Shown here: one piece after another, positions 58,601 to 60,050 of the stretch
How the letters are laid out: each line of letters starts with the position of its first letter
Position numbering within the stretch: position 1 is the first letter of the stretch
NCBI GenBank assembly: GCA_963930645.1
Contig: CAWVNO010002560.1
Coordinates: 124,001-188,000 of the forward strand
DNA: 64,000 nucleotides
Source of the DNA: Salticus scenicus
Taxonomy: Eukaryota > Arthropoda > Arachnida > Araneae > Salticidae
Reading direction: 5' to 3'
Notes under the pieces: generated by a model
Databases searched by the model: none
What the model was told of the DNA's origin: nothing
The model's input: the letters and a program-made list of their open reading frames with translations, nothing else
Made by a program: the position numbers and the translations under genes

Positions 58601-60050
58601 GCAAAAATTTACATTTATAACATAGGAGAAAAGGCCCTTTTTATTAACGTGAAAATTTAAAATTTCTTGTATTTTAATTATGTTTGTAAATTCCGGTGGC
58701 AGTGTAATTTAAATGATCCAAATTACCTTGCGCCGCAAAGGGTTAAAATACTCTGGAATAAATTGAAATGTTTGGATCTATGCAACTTTTACGAGTTTTT
58801 GTTGTCGATAATGTTTACTTATAAAGTGATTTATTTATTAAATTTAATATTATTTGAATTTAATAAGGTTTACTTACAGATGTTTCAAACTGAAAATTTC
58901 TTGAAAAAGAACAATGCTAATTTTTTATTTTTTAAGTATTTATGATCGCTATGTGTCTAAAAGCCATTTTTAAAATTAGTTTAGTAATTTTTAAAATAAA
59001 TTAAGTAGTGAACGTTAAAGGGTTAAAGGATTTTGCAACTTCATTTATCGTTCGCTTGCTCTTCAGATCACTTTCATTTAAAGGTTTTATTGGAAGATTA
59101 AACTCTTCATCTCTTTCTGTTTCTCCATCTTTATCTACATCTATGAGTTCATAAAGATCTATTTCAATCATCTGAAAACTTTCAAAATTTGTTATTTCTA
59201 ATTCATGGAGATAATTTGTATTTTAATTTCTAATTTTCTCATCAATTGCTGATTTTATAAATTTGGCTTTTGCAAAACAATTTTTATCATCTCGGCAGGA
59301 ATACTGTCTCATGTTTAAAGAGCATGCCTTAGTTATGTAAGGTTTTTAAAAGAACGATGGAATTTATTTTTTTTTTTTTTGGAGAATGAGAGGAAAAATT
59401 TGCCAAGAAATAGAGGAATTTTATAAAAAAAAACTTCGAGTGTTTATGTGATTAAGCGGGGTGGTGTTGTAAAAAATATTTTATTAAACGAGGAAATTTA
59501 ACATTACTTCTATGGAGAAAAATTGGTTCTATAACTTTATATTCTTATAAGCTGGGTATTCGATTATCCATTACCCGATTAAGTGGGGACGACTGTATTA
59601 TAATAAAACTCATAAAACTGCCTGTCAAGTGGATAATTTTCAAGATAGAGATGTGATGCTTTTTGTGCTCAGTGAGGCATTTCATATACATTTTTCAATG
59701 GCATAAACTAAAAATTGCCATTTTTTTTTAGATTTTGTCACTTTTCTTGCTAAGTACGATATATGCGTAATTTATATAATGTGATAAAGGGATTCATAAA
59801 TGCATCGGATTTTAAACCATATTTGTTTGCCTATATTTTATTTTTCATTACTAAAAATGTTTCTAACAGTCATGCAATAATTTGAGGACTTCTTTCTTGT
59901 ATGTAGAATGGATCATTAACTATTGTTGATAGAAAAAAGCATATCTTCAAGTTACAACAAGGTGAATATGTAGCTCCTGAAAAAATTGAAAATATTTATT
60001 TGCGCAGTCCTTATGTCGCGCAAATATTTGTTCATGGAGATAGCCTTAAG
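3758..60050 (+). CDS. ACSL: Long-chain acyl-CoA synthetase gene, 13 internal exons (partial gene)
   Basis: The enzyme ligates long-chain fatty acids to CoA through an acyl-AMP intermediate and acts at ER, mitochondrial or lipid-droplet membranes. Joined exons are 3758-3853, 10032-10131, 11257-11429, 13485-13517, 20402-20524, 23643-23720, 25807-25941, 39992-40074, 40571-40721, 48285-48357, 53649-53737, 55774-55890 and 59907-60050: 1395 bases, 465 codons, no stop, all GT-AG. Motifs: YTSGTTGSPKG (P-loop), LPLAHMFER, GFFQGDI, VPRILNRMYDK, GYGQTE, DGWLHTGDIG and DRKKHIFK...GEYVAPEKIENIY. LPLAHMFER and FFQGDI point to the ACSL1/5/6 class; ACSL3/4 differ at both. A typical protein has about 660-700 residues, so N-terminal (membrane anchor) and C-terminal exons lie outside. 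Introns 1-12 range from about 0.5 to 14 kb and are full of transposons. Confidence 0.95.
3854..5614. other. Intron sequence, low-complexity poly-T rich
   Basis: The left part of the first intron. It holds several long T runs (3921-3937, 4781-4799), an (ATTT)n stretch near 4963-4988 and T-rich imperfect repeats at 5260-5470, where a short unit ending ttttcatttgaaat(a/t)aattt occurs twice. No exon or coding remnant was recognised. Confidence 0.5.
5860..6035 (-). pseudogene. PLE copy 3 GIY-YIG endonuclease remnant
   Basis: The minus strand reads YIGMKKIKIKTRIKEHKTNI and then NIKINFDNIKK, which line up with the YIG, TRVKEHKNDI and EIDFENVEK blocks of PLE copy 1. The frame is interrupted by an A-run expansion at 6019-6032 (T-rich on the coding strand) just upstream of YIG, and the GIY half is not recognisable. 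It is inactive. Confidence 0.7.
6130..6305 (+). pseudogene. PLE copy 3 right-arm endonuclease tail
   Basis: The plus strand reads IDFNNIKNLANCENYF and then AVNCEAIEII, matching the region around the catalytic Glu of the GIY-YIG domain in PLE copy 1 (IDFENVEKIANY, RESIEIA). The frame closes shortly after at a tga near 6297. It is a decayed fragment with no start. Confidence 0.6.
6342..6371 (+). ncRNA. Hammerhead-like core, PLE copy 3 right arm (degenerate)
   Basis: CTGAAGA (6342-6348) is followed by a perfect hairpin TGGTAC-TGGCCT-GTACCA and then AGAAA rather than GAAA directly. The same arrangement sits in the left arm at about 5663-5691 on the minus strand. It looks like a mutated hammerhead core of the type found in PLE terminal repeats. 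Confidence 0.35.
6411..7189. other. Intron sequence with simple repeats
   Basis: Contains a (CAA)n/(A)n run at 6798-6827 and an (AAAG)n microsatellite at 6940-6961, plus the repeated word tcaacccaaa that recurs at 8270-8350 with Asp/Glu-like variants of 'aacccgaat'. No gene or coding remnant is recognisable. Confidence 0.45.
7190..8157. mobile_element. Pogo/Tigger-like DNA transposon, deleted copy A
   Basis: The left end reads agtcggccccacttaaacga and the right end, reversed, cagtcgtccctacttaatcg, so these are related terminal inverted repeats of the pogo/Tigger kind; a TA follows the right end. About 968 bp long. It is the same family as 57302-59595 and represents the state without the two nested insertions seen there. 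A poly-T run at 7918-7940 interrupts the body. Only the transposase C-terminus seems to remain. Confidence 0.85.
7609..7770 (-). pseudogene. Transposase C-terminal remnant in pogo-like copy A
   Basis: On the minus strand an open stretch reads KFESFQMIEKELYEFIDVDK, continues through an acidic tail DGETERDEEF and ends LNESDKEE before TAA at 7609. Upstream the frame breaks. The acidic C-terminus fits the end of a pogo-like transposase, but the catalytic DDE region is missing, so the class call rests on the terminal repeats. Confidence 0.5.
8158..10031. other. Intron sequence, no gene
   Basis: AT-rich. Two near-copies of a phrase on Asp/Gln-type words (gtcaatctgacccaa, gtcaacccaaactga) occur at 8294-8355. 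An imperfect palindrome of TG/CA repeats spans 8910-9008 (attttaatgtgt mirrored by acacattaaaat). A T-run at 9882-9896. No exon or transposon end recognised. Confidence 0.45.
10032..10131 (+). CDS. ACSL: ACSL exon b (PIYDTLGPKA)
   Basis: Acceptor ctttttag, donor gtaaat; 100 bases, so it ends in phase 1 and shares an Ala codon with the next exon. It encodes TEYASYGQSM and VPIYDTLGPKAF, the conserved block after the first nucleotide-domain strand in ACSL proteins. The intron before it is 6.2 kb and the one after 1.1 kb. Confidence 0.95.
11257..11429 (+). CDS. ACSL: ACSL exon c (ISIVVCDKEE)
   Basis: Acceptor tgctttcag, donor gttagc (GTTAGC, a weak but valid GT site); 173 bases restore phase 0. 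It encodes ISIVVCDKEERS, PTLKLIVQVEPISEQAK and a tail ending FTEME. This is the ACSL region between the YDTLG block and the P-loop. The open frame runs on into the intron for 16 codons, but homology stops at the donor. Confidence 0.93.
11430..12341. other. Intron sequence, no gene
   Basis: AT-rich sequence with an (AT)n tract at 12164-12181. No exon or mobile element end was recognised. Confidence 0.4.
12342..12600 (+). mobile_element. tRNA-derived SINE with 14-bp target site duplication
   Basis: The direct repeat ctttgttgtgtggg flanks the element at 12342-12355 and 12587-12600. The 231-bp body is far richer in GC than its surroundings. Its head has a pol III A-box-like word cggccgagcagtt (12369-12381) and a B box ggttcgatccc (12414-12424) at the spacing of a tRNA gene. 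The 3' body contains ttttccatggtttcctcc and gggctaggacccc. It has no poly-A tail and ends acaaccaac. The exact flanking repeat indicates a fairly recent retroposition. Confidence 0.85.
13076..13105 (-). ncRNA. Hammerhead-like motif, left arm
   Basis: On the minus strand CTGATGA (13099-13105), stem GGAAGG/CCTTTC with loop CTATGT, and GAAA (13076-13079) follow in hammerhead order, with one extra A after CTGATGA. It is the mirror of the right-arm motif and differs at one loop base. Confidence 0.5.
13164..13193 (+). ncRNA. Hammerhead-like motif, right arm
   Basis: CTGATGA at 13164-13170 matches the hammerhead core exactly. A 6-bp stem GGAAGG/CCTTTC with a CTACGT loop follows, then GAAA at 13190-13193. 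One extra A between core and stem is atypical. A clear stem I/stem III partner was not worked out, so cleavage activity is unproven. Confidence 0.5.
13259..13484. other. Intron sequence upstream of microexon
   Basis: AT-rich, ending in the acceptor tract cttcttttag. Nothing else recognised. Confidence 0.4.
13485..13517 (+). CDS. ACSL: ACSL exon d, 33-bp microexon (EIGKANPQKII)
   Basis: Eleven codons between acceptor cttcttttag and a strong donor gtaagt. They encode EIGKANPQKII, matching the short EDLGRANRRKP-like linker before the P-loop exon in animal ACSL1/5/6 proteins. Its phase (0 on both sides) is compatible with skipping without a frameshift. Confidence 0.9.
13518..15120. other. Intron 4, left part: poly-T/poly-purine rich dispersed repeat
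   Basis: No gene. The part from about 14690 to 15110 (tttcttttctttttgttttc, then a line ending ttttttcatgtgca) resembles 21480-21700 and so belongs to a dispersed repeat. A (TTA)n microsatellite lies at 15017-15042 and T runs at 14708-14720 and 15043-15053. Confidence 0.5.
15121..17690. repeat. Dispersed repeat with ctagcagacccggc head
   Basis: The head ctagcagacccggccacgcg and a tail near 17240-17325 containing ttcattaaaatcggttcctt and acatcgtgacacg are the two ends of a non-coding repeat type widespread in arthropod genomes, whose class I cannot name with confidence. A second tail-like piece (17370-17690) with aaggtaccaaatgaaagggc is repeated at 21720-21950. The interior has AT-rich non-coding sequence, a (TAA)n tract at 16284-16303, and a block at 16480-16760 that resembles 26600-26810 (both contain aaataaaatttatgaataat). 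Confidence 0.55.
17938..18828. mobile_element. Tigger/pogo-like DNA transposon relic
   Basis: Terminal inverted repeats: left cagttgaggatctataatc, right (reversed) cagttgaagatctttaatc; next the pairs gcatacc/gcacacc also match. A TA follows the right end. About 891 bp. The interior has a (CTA)-poor AT-rich body, an A run at 18089-18117, and weakly transposase-like segments such as LFKEKFIPAF (18400-18435) and, in another frame, PEVRVLFFKNELLIQ (18528-18574), reminiscent of Tigger proteins. It is inactive. Confidence 0.7.
18829..20401. other. Intron 4, right part
   Basis: AT-rich with a G run at 19455-19467, (TTTAA)n words near 19306-19330 and (AATA)n near 19420-19436. It ends in the acceptor tract ctttttaatag. 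No gene recognised. Confidence 0.45.
20402..20524 (+). CDS. ACSL: ACSL exon e, AMP-binding P-loop
   Basis: Acceptor ctttttaatag, donor gttagt; 41 codons, phase 0. It encodes PPKPESLATIC followed by YTSGTTGSPKG (20435-20467) and VMLTHASII. The Ser/Thr/Gly-rich loop binds the ATP phosphates in all acyl-CoA synthetases and is complete here. Confidence 0.97.
20573..20615. repeat. (TA)n microsatellite
   Basis: About 21 uninterrupted TA units 50 bases after the exon e donor. Confidence 0.95.
20616..22213. repeat. Intron 5 repeats, including second copy of aaggtaccaaatgaaaggg repeat
   Basis: A T run spans 20742-20774. From 21177 (ctagcaaagccctggttcat) to about 21950 runs a dispersed repeat whose right part (21720-21950) matches 17370-17590 closely. 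Its middle (21480-21700) matches 14690-15110. No coding sequence is recognised. Confidence 0.6.
22214..22340 (+). repeat. hAT-like transposon end (weak)
   Basis: The phrase gcagcggtcgccaacctttt followed by tggaccac and a partial internal repeat (aatttaaaa-ccc(ca/tg)cgaac/gg) looks like the end of a non-autonomous hAT element of the CAGNGGT...CAACC type. No matching right end was found in the next kilobases. Confidence 0.35.
22727..23020 (+). pseudogene. Tc1-like transposase, N-terminal DNA-binding fragment
   Basis: The frame encodes about 90 residues. ISTIKRCLKVAGLKG followed by RKPLLQKVKKERKKRL matches the paired-domain-like helix-turn-helix and the RKPLL linker of Tc1 transposases. A TAG at 22997-22999 stands where Tc1 proteins continue with WAREH; the next codons do read AREHN, so this is a nonsense change in a formerly longer frame. 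The catalytic DDE domain is absent. No terminal repeats were recognised. Confidence 0.75.
23040..23200. repeat. Possible decayed Penelope end
   Basis: The minus strand contains CTGACGA (23138-23144) next to gggtagtgtg and the word cttacaac(a)ttt seen in other Penelope-derived pieces here, but no GAAA follows and the hairpin is lost. It is listed only as a weak repeat remnant. Confidence 0.25.
23286..23455. mobile_element. piggyBac-like MITE, 170 bp, TTAA target
   Basis: Both ends are TTAACCCCTTCC and its complement, and the match continues through cc(a/t)gg. The TTAA on each side is the canonical piggyBac target. The body contains two copies of a palindromic cgtacgtcc/ggacgtac hairpin (23372-23391 and 23418-23437), separated by the short palindrome aatggccatt. 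There is no coding capacity. Confidence 0.8.
23643..23720 (+). CDS. ACSL: ACSL exon f (LPLAHMFER)
   Basis: Acceptor ttattttag, donor gtaagt; 26 codons, phase 0. It encodes GDTAPGSSDTMLSF and LPLAHMFERCCQ. LPLAHMFER is conserved in ACSL1/5/6-type enzymes. Confidence 0.96.
23968..24792 (+). mobile_element. Mariner-like DNA transposon relic
   Basis: Terminal inverted repeats: cagggtgtttcatattgaat at the left and, reversed, cagggtttttcatattgaat at the right; the match extends to ggaacaaaa. About 825 bp. A transposase scrap inside (24155-24283) supports a mariner/IS630-type element. It lies in intron 6. Confidence 0.85.
24155..24283 (+). pseudogene. Mariner-like transposase fragment
   Basis: The frame reads RNGWIGSAGS, then PRFPDLTPYDFFLWVYLKDK and closes with TGA. 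The PRSPDLTPxDFFLWGxLKDK block, with its catalytic Asp, is typical of mariner-family transposases. Upstream and downstream coding is lost. Confidence 0.8.
24793..25806. other. Intron 6, right part
   Basis: AT-rich, with a G run at 25065-25075. Ends in acceptor attttttcag. No feature recognised. Confidence 0.4.
25807..25941 (+). CDS. ACSL: ACSL exon g (GFFQGDI, VPRILNRMYDK)
   Basis: Acceptor tttttcag, donor gtaaag; 45 codons, phase 0. It encodes MKGGQIGFFQGDIRNL, LKPTVIPCVPRILNRMYDK. FFQGDI and the PRILNR gate region are hallmarks of ACSL1/5/6 proteins. A poly-T run follows the donor (25967-25987). The next intron is the longest in the window (14 kb). Confidence 0.97.
26838..28720. repeat. 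Nested inverted pair inside the long-TIR element
   Basis: tttttagcggttggtctc at 26941 is mirrored by gaccaaccgctaaaaac at 28593, each next to a (TG/CA)n tract; further out gtagagaaag(a/t)attgttttt and further in gtattctaaat, gaacaaatag also mirror. The arms are about 200-240 bp. Related words (ctaaccaattgcc, cttttttggactcaggggg, next to a CA repeat) recur at 51150-51290, so this is a dispersed family. Confidence 0.65.
29100..30066. repeat. Second copy of the 1-1037 repeat
   Basis: Matches 85-1037 in the same orientation throughout, including the tandem units of about 180 bp with tactttcgggtgtccctgt, here at 29480-29680. The interior A run after gacagatggacaaaaa is longer than in the first copy. 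Confidence 0.75.
30508..32067. other. Intron 7, unassigned AT-rich sequence
   Basis: No exon, terminal repeat or coding scrap recognised over about 1.5 kb. Confidence 0.4.
32094..32984 (-). pseudogene. PLE copy 2, minus-strand RT linker and GIY-YIG remnant
   Basis: Reading minus: INFLDVRIIRTEYKIKTTVY, then KSKTPFRYKINAIRSYIN and ILICEE, a frameshift, EFTKKAGYPNKIINKL, then the endonuclease with GIYKIPF and YIGVTKRK, and finally MFRESIEITTN. The region after YIGVTKRK is disrupted by the triplicated tttatatgtt segment, which removes the conserved KTRxxEHK block. It is non-functional. Confidence 0.75.
32984..33650 (+). pseudogene. PLE copy 2, plus-strand GIY-YIG endonuclease with frameshift
   Basis: The first frame runs KKAGYPNKIINKLVKNRL through GIYKIPF, SYIGVTKRKIKTRINEHKH and ALAKTYNSENIEINF to 33412. 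The left arm shows ttaactttaacg where this arm has ttaacttttaacg, so one extra T breaks the frame near 33408. The next frame continues NETKKLADYNNYHYAMFRES with the catalytic-type Glu and ends at 33650. Apart from the extra T the endonuclease is complete, but there is no RT. Confidence 0.8.
33682..34480. other. Intron 7, AT-rich sequence with (AT)n tract
   Basis: Contains a (TA)n microsatellite at 34032-34070. No gene or mobile element end recognised. Confidence 0.45.
34485..34925. repeat. Short copy of the 172-bp tandem-unit repeat
   Basis: The head ttttggtatatttctacgc, then ctcctgggttcatttttact, a TG-rich stretch, and two units starting taaaagcttagttcgattga (34584) and taaatgttttatccgattga (34756), 172 bp apart. 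The same head and units make up 52480-53430, where there are five units. This is a dispersed element whose unit number varies. Confidence 0.7.
35120..36000. other. Intron 7 sequence left of assembly gap
   Basis: Contains T runs at 35139-35157, 35570-35597, 35875-35891 and 35919-35939, a (GTA)n/(TAA)n microsatellite at 35393-35442, and two similar poly-T plus ttcatt/ccaataata phrases on either side of the gap (35598-35660 and 35940-36000), which may be the start of a duplicated unit. No gene. Confidence 0.45.
36001..36200. other. Assembly gap (200 N)
   Basis: Two hundred N in a row. The round number suggests a placeholder of unknown true length. It follows long T runs that probably stopped the assembly. 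Confidence 0.99.
36757..36868 (-). other. Unrecognised open segment with exon-like borders
   Basis: On the minus strand an ATG at 36868 opens a frame of 37 codons starting MGSEPYWFSEW that ends at a consensus donor, GTGAGT at 36751-36756. Base composition is less AT-rich than around it. I do not recognise the protein and see no partner exon downstream, so it may be chance or part of an unrecognised repeat. Confidence 0.15.
37785..37967 (-). other. Unrecognised open segment after an acceptor-like tract
   Basis: On the minus strand tttgtttgtag precedes a frame reading GVHRIGQEALRFNTMPGF and continuing with basic residues to TAG at 37785. Composition is less AT-rich than its surroundings. It does not resemble ACSL or a mobile element protein that I know. 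It could be the last exon of a nested gene, a pseudogene scrap, or chance. Confidence 0.2.
37998..39252. other. Intron 7, unassigned sequence
   Basis: AT-rich with (TTAA)n at 38479-38497 and an A run at 38167-38180. No feature recognised. Confidence 0.4.
39253..39688 (+). mobile_element. Tandem pair of tRNA-derived SINEs
   Basis: Two copies of one SINE lie head to tail. Copy a starts at about 39263 within its tRNA-like head; copy b starts at about 39523. Both have ccgcac(a/g)ttaagcggaagg, a B box (ggggtttgattcc, mutated, in a; ggggttcgattcc in b) and the body ctctggtatttttca, cagccttctactccattcta, aattaatttccag, gatgaattaaattt. The repeat atcaacat flanks the whole unit (39253-39260 and 39681-39688), which suggests that the dimer inserted as one. 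A third, truncated copy is at 47083. Confidence 0.75.
39525..39596 (+). repeat. tRNA-like SINE head (not a functional tRNA gene)
   Basis: The head folds as a tRNA: acceptor gccaggg/ctctggt, D arm gctcagtggttagagc, stem ccgc/gcgg, T arm cgggg/cccgg. The T stem has a G-G mismatch, the anticodon loop lacks U33, and a SINE body follows at once. So it is the promoter head of the SINE, not a tRNA gene. Confidence 0.75.
39992..40074 (+). CDS. ACSL: ACSL exon h (KLKKMLLNMAIESKKAEIE)
   Basis: Acceptor attctctag, donor gtattg; 83 bases, ends in phase 2 and shares an Arg codon with exon i. It encodes IQEEARSNKLKKML and MAIESKKAEIER, matching the helical stretch after the LNRMYD block in ACSL. It joins exon g directly in phase. 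Confidence 0.93.
40571..40721 (+). CDS. ACSL: ACSL exon i (GGRLRLIIVGSAPI)
   Basis: Acceptor gtattttcag, donor gtaagt; 151 bases, restores phase 0. It encodes DIIRNNSIWDWTVLKPIQ, KLGGRLRLIIVGSAPIAG and FCRCALGCV, the LGGRLRLxxxGSAPI block that precedes the adenine motif. Confidence 0.97.
40722..42317. other. Intron 9, left part
   Basis: AT-rich. A 59-bp segment at 41482-41540 (ttagtgaattgttaaaacaa...) is repeated in the same orientation at 42391-42449 with two or three changes. No gene. Confidence 0.5.
42318..42560. repeat. Inverted repeat around a copied 59-bp segment
   Basis: aaaacccgaataaactacta (42332-42351), continuing to cgtcagaaactccaaaga, is mirrored at about 42472-42520; the outer pair ctctgtttttgg/ccaaaaacagag and the repeated word agtacagtatac (42319 and 42551) are also present. 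The 42391-42449 copy of the 41482 segment lies in the loop. It looks like a MITE-like insertion or a fold-back rearrangement. Confidence 0.55.
42668..43078. mobile_element. Non-autonomous DNA transposon with cagggttcatactca ends
   Basis: Left end cagggttcatactcat, right end reversed cagggtccatactcaaa. About 411 bp. The phrase tcagggaaaa(c/t) recurs many times at both ends in subterminal positions. No coding sequence. Confidence 0.75.
43547..43781. mobile_element. MITE family M, copy 1
   Basis: Inverted ends ataacttcagtatatcccca (left) and its complement at the right, then gctgaatttggtgattttt against cgatatttggtgattttttg. 235 bp. Interior has cgataacgatgtcgttctgg and several runs of tttatgatt. 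The second copy is at 45092. Confidence 0.85.
43782..44728. other. Intron 9 sequence between MITE copies
   Basis: AT-rich. Fragments such as tttatgagataaa and ttcgccaag occur, but nothing with recognisable ends or coding capacity. Confidence 0.4.
44729..44952. repeat. Degenerate minisatellite, unit about 30-36 bp
   Basis: About seven imperfect units built on tattcag(n)agatatcgccaac. The units differ in length by a few bases. An apparent 65-codon frame across it simply translates the repeat (NIY, IANKYS words) and is not taken as a gene. Confidence 0.75.
45092..45329. mobile_element. MITE family M, copy 2
   Basis: Same family as 43547-43781: gataacgatgtcgttctgga and the atttatgattta words align over the full length. 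The left end (aactttagtatatacctac) has drifted from the inverted repeat. About 238 bp. Confidence 0.85.
46050..46172 (+). repeat. GC-rich block with Helitron-like 3' end
   Basis: An island of GC-rich sequence with the repeated words gagcgaaacgag, gaggcgaag, gagcggagcgag ends in a perfect hairpin ggggggc-type stem (GGGGGC-AGA-GCCCCC, 46155-46169) and CTAG followed by T. Hairpin plus CTRR is the Helitron 3' signature, but here the CTAG overlaps the stem, and no 5' TC end or Rep/Hel gene was found. Confidence 0.4.
46276..46677. mobile_element. Inverted-repeat element carrying a 36-bp minisatellite
   Basis: The left arm (about 46276-46356) and right arm (about 46562-46677) mirror: ttaccttaaatcctttaaaa, gaacttag, cctcagtgccaagtgcaaaa, cgttcttct. 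The right arm has about 25 extra bases. Between the arms lie five units of 36-37 bp beginning gaagtgaagc(g/a)aagacatg (46368-46548). All three minus-strand frames stay open through the array, but this is a repeat effect. Confidence 0.8.
46678..47070. other. Intron 9 sequence, nothing recognised
   Basis: AT-rich, no exon or repeat end. Confidence 0.4.
47071..47198 (+). mobile_element. 5'-truncated SINE copy with 12-bp target duplication
   Basis: The direct repeat aggttagtaatt flanks it at 47071-47082 and 47187-47198. The body starts inside the tRNA-like head (gtaaagcggaaggcc), keeps the B box gggttcgattcc and the body words ctctggtatttttcacatag and cagccttc(c/t)actcc, and stops early. Same family as 39253-39688. 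Confidence 0.85.
47199..48284. other. Intron 9, right part
   Basis: AT-rich. Around 47660-47780 a degenerate short repeat on gatgaaccagtca / tgagtgatgaac occurs four times. Ends in acceptor gttttttacag. No gene. Confidence 0.45.
48285..48357 (+). CDS. ACSL: ACSL exon j, adenine motif GYGQTE
   Basis: Acceptor ttttttacag, donor gtaaga; 73 bases, ends in phase 1. It encodes IVVGYGQTECVAPCTLTTAG. GYGQTE (48294-48311) is the A-motif that contacts the adenine and acyl-AMP. Confidence 0.96.
48595..49648. mobile_element. Pogo-like DNA transposon relic
   Basis: Ends tactgtatatttccatgtat (left) and, reversed, tactgtatatttccgaatat (right), each followed by aagccga, with tatacgg words repeated subterminally. 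About 1.05 kb. A minus-strand transposase scrap at 49150-49243 supports a pogo/Tigger-type element. Confidence 0.85.
49150..49243 (-). pseudogene. Pogo-like transposase fragment (QPLDVYINKLFKDRL)
   Basis: The minus strand reads MQPLDVYINKLFKDRL, very close to the LQPLDVSVNKPFKDR segment after the second catalytic Asp of pogo/Tigger transposases. The frame then dissolves in low-complexity sequence. Confidence 0.75.
49649..50440. repeat. Degenerate tandem units with gaatttgtcccc-like words
   Basis: Three related units contain a variant of ttaggaatttg(t/c)ccc, a purine-rich patch and aaaacatgttttcac(a/g)ta (about 49818, 50159, 50295). The last two are 136 bp apart. A G-run lies at 49852-49863. 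No gene. Confidence 0.5.
50441..51300. repeat. Dispersed repeat ending in an 11-bp hairpin
   Basis: Two related paragraphs (tttgaaggaaat(t/c)...gagccatttttgagat) occur at 50690-50740 and 50935-50975. A (CA)n-type tract with ctaaccaattgcc and ggactcagggggcctt follows, resembling the nested pair at 26.9 and 28.6 kb. The end is a hairpin cttccattacc/ggtaatggaag (51259-51290). Confidence 0.5.
51301..52479. other. Intron 10 sequence, poly-T rich
   Basis: T runs at 51420-51444 and 52287-52310. No exon, coding scrap or transposon end recognised. Confidence 0.4.
52480..53430. repeat. Element with five 172-bp tandem units
   Basis: A head (ttttggtgtatctatgcgt, gaggtttcctgagttcac, then a TG repeat) is followed by units beginning at 52591, 52764, 52936, 53108 and 53278, each starting taaa(c/t)... 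and carrying aggtca(c/t)ca-, gtgaatctagc- and tttatcattatgatct. The periods are 173, 172, 172, 170 and about 150. A two-unit relative is at 34485-34925. Confidence 0.85.
53649..53737 (+). CDS. ACSL: ACSL exon k (KLVDVPDMNYFASEGKGE)
   Basis: Acceptor cattttag, donor gtaaat; 89 bases, restores phase 0. It encodes DNVGPPIPCCRVKLVDV and PDMNYFASEGKGE. The last 14 bases and the donor are included in the tandem triplication that follows. Confidence 0.96.
53724..54805. repeat. Tandem triplication including the exon k splice donor
   Basis: Units begin aaggcaa at 53724, 54099 and 54460 (periods 375 and 361). Each holds the exon tail ggca(a/a)g(g/g)gggag, the donor gtaaatg, and the following intron through a T run and gttagaatttcatgattaat. 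Units 2 and 3 lack the upstream part of the exon. The copies are well over 95 percent alike by eye apart from T-run length. Confidence 0.92.
54806..55773. other. Intron 11, right part
   Basis: AT-rich with a purine run at 55168-55198 and a (TA)n(TTA)n compound microsatellite at 55609-55666. Ends in acceptor tgtttttcag. No gene. Confidence 0.5.
55774..55890 (+). CDS. ACSL: ACSL exon l (DGWLHTGDIG)
   Basis: Acceptor tttttcag, donor gtaaga; 39 codons, phase 0. It encodes VCVQGLTVFQGYLKD, then DKDGWLHTGDIGMWLP. This is the first half of the FACS signature; the conserved Asp in TGDIG binds the ribose hydroxyls. Confidence 0.97.
56236..56331. repeat. Perfect 32-bp inverted repeat (hairpin)
   Basis: ttaagaatgccaatgtaaaa and its 12-base continuation (56236-56267) are matched without error at 56300-56331, with a 32-base spacer. 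The spacer itself repeats gttaagt(g/a)ca/acacttaa words. Confidence 0.9.
56332..57299. other. Intron 12, left part
   Basis: AT-rich with A runs at 56747-56768 and 56934-56953. No exon or transposon end recognised. Confidence 0.4.
57566..58416 (+). mobile_element. Tigger-like transposon nested in copy B
   Basis: Ends cagtagactcccgattatcg and, reversed, cagtaaactctcgattatcc, then cgcgg(t/g). It is flanked by TA (57564-57565 and 58417-58418), and the related element at 7190 shows the empty site gattactttgacata. 851 bp; it keeps the C-terminal third of a transposase. Confidence 0.92.
57672..58114 (+). pseudogene. Tigger-like transposase C-terminal fragment, frameshifted
   Basis: The first frame reads YTILDSIYGIHTAWEAIEQ, STLVRSWRKILP and on to about 57910, like the D-x-I-x-x-x-AWxxVxxxTLxxSWRKLxP block of Tigger proteins after the third catalytic Asp. 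A frameshift follows; the second frame (57911-58114) reads NIEEWINCDANDLGIEHLTD, EQIVGQAL and an acidic tail, the usual Tigger C-terminus. The N-terminal DNA-binding and DDE parts are deleted. Confidence 0.8.
58520..59022. mobile_element. TTAA-flanked insertion (piggyBac-like) nested in copy B
   Basis: TTAA stands on both sides (58516-58519 and 59023-59026), and the relative at 7190 has a single ttaa there (aatgttaaaagatt). The ends are cctgttcagtcgcagtg and, reversed, ccctttaacgttcacta, only loosely inverted. An internal ccgcaaagggttaa (58730-58743) is itself a good piggyBac-MITE end, so the 503-bp insert may be two pieces. No coding sequence. Confidence 0.7.
59598..59906. other. Intron 12, right part
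   Basis: About 310 bases of AT-rich sequence ending in the acceptor cttgtatgtag. No other feature seen. Confidence 0.4.
59907..60050 (+). CDS. ACSL: ACSL exon m (DRKKHIFK, GEYVAPEKIEN)
   Basis: Acceptor tgtatgtag, donor gtaata; 48 codons, phase 0. It encodes NGSLTIVDRKKHIFK, QGEYVAPEKIENIYLRSP and FVHGDSLK. With exon l it completes the FACS signature; DRKK is the hinge (L-motif) and the Lys/Glu-rich loop positions the C-terminal domain. The following exons (the AFLVAIVVP-like region) are not in the window. Confidence 0.97.

Larger units (their letters stand above)
57302..59595. mobile_element. Pogo/Tigger-like DNA transposon copy B, carrying two nested insertions
   Basis: Ends cagtcggccccacttcaacg and, reversed, cagtcgtccccacttaatcg, flanked by TA on both sides (57300-57301 and 59596-59597). 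It aligns with 7190-8157 along its length once two inserts are removed: 57566-58416 and 58520-59022. Without them it would be about 934 bp. Confidence 0.9.
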
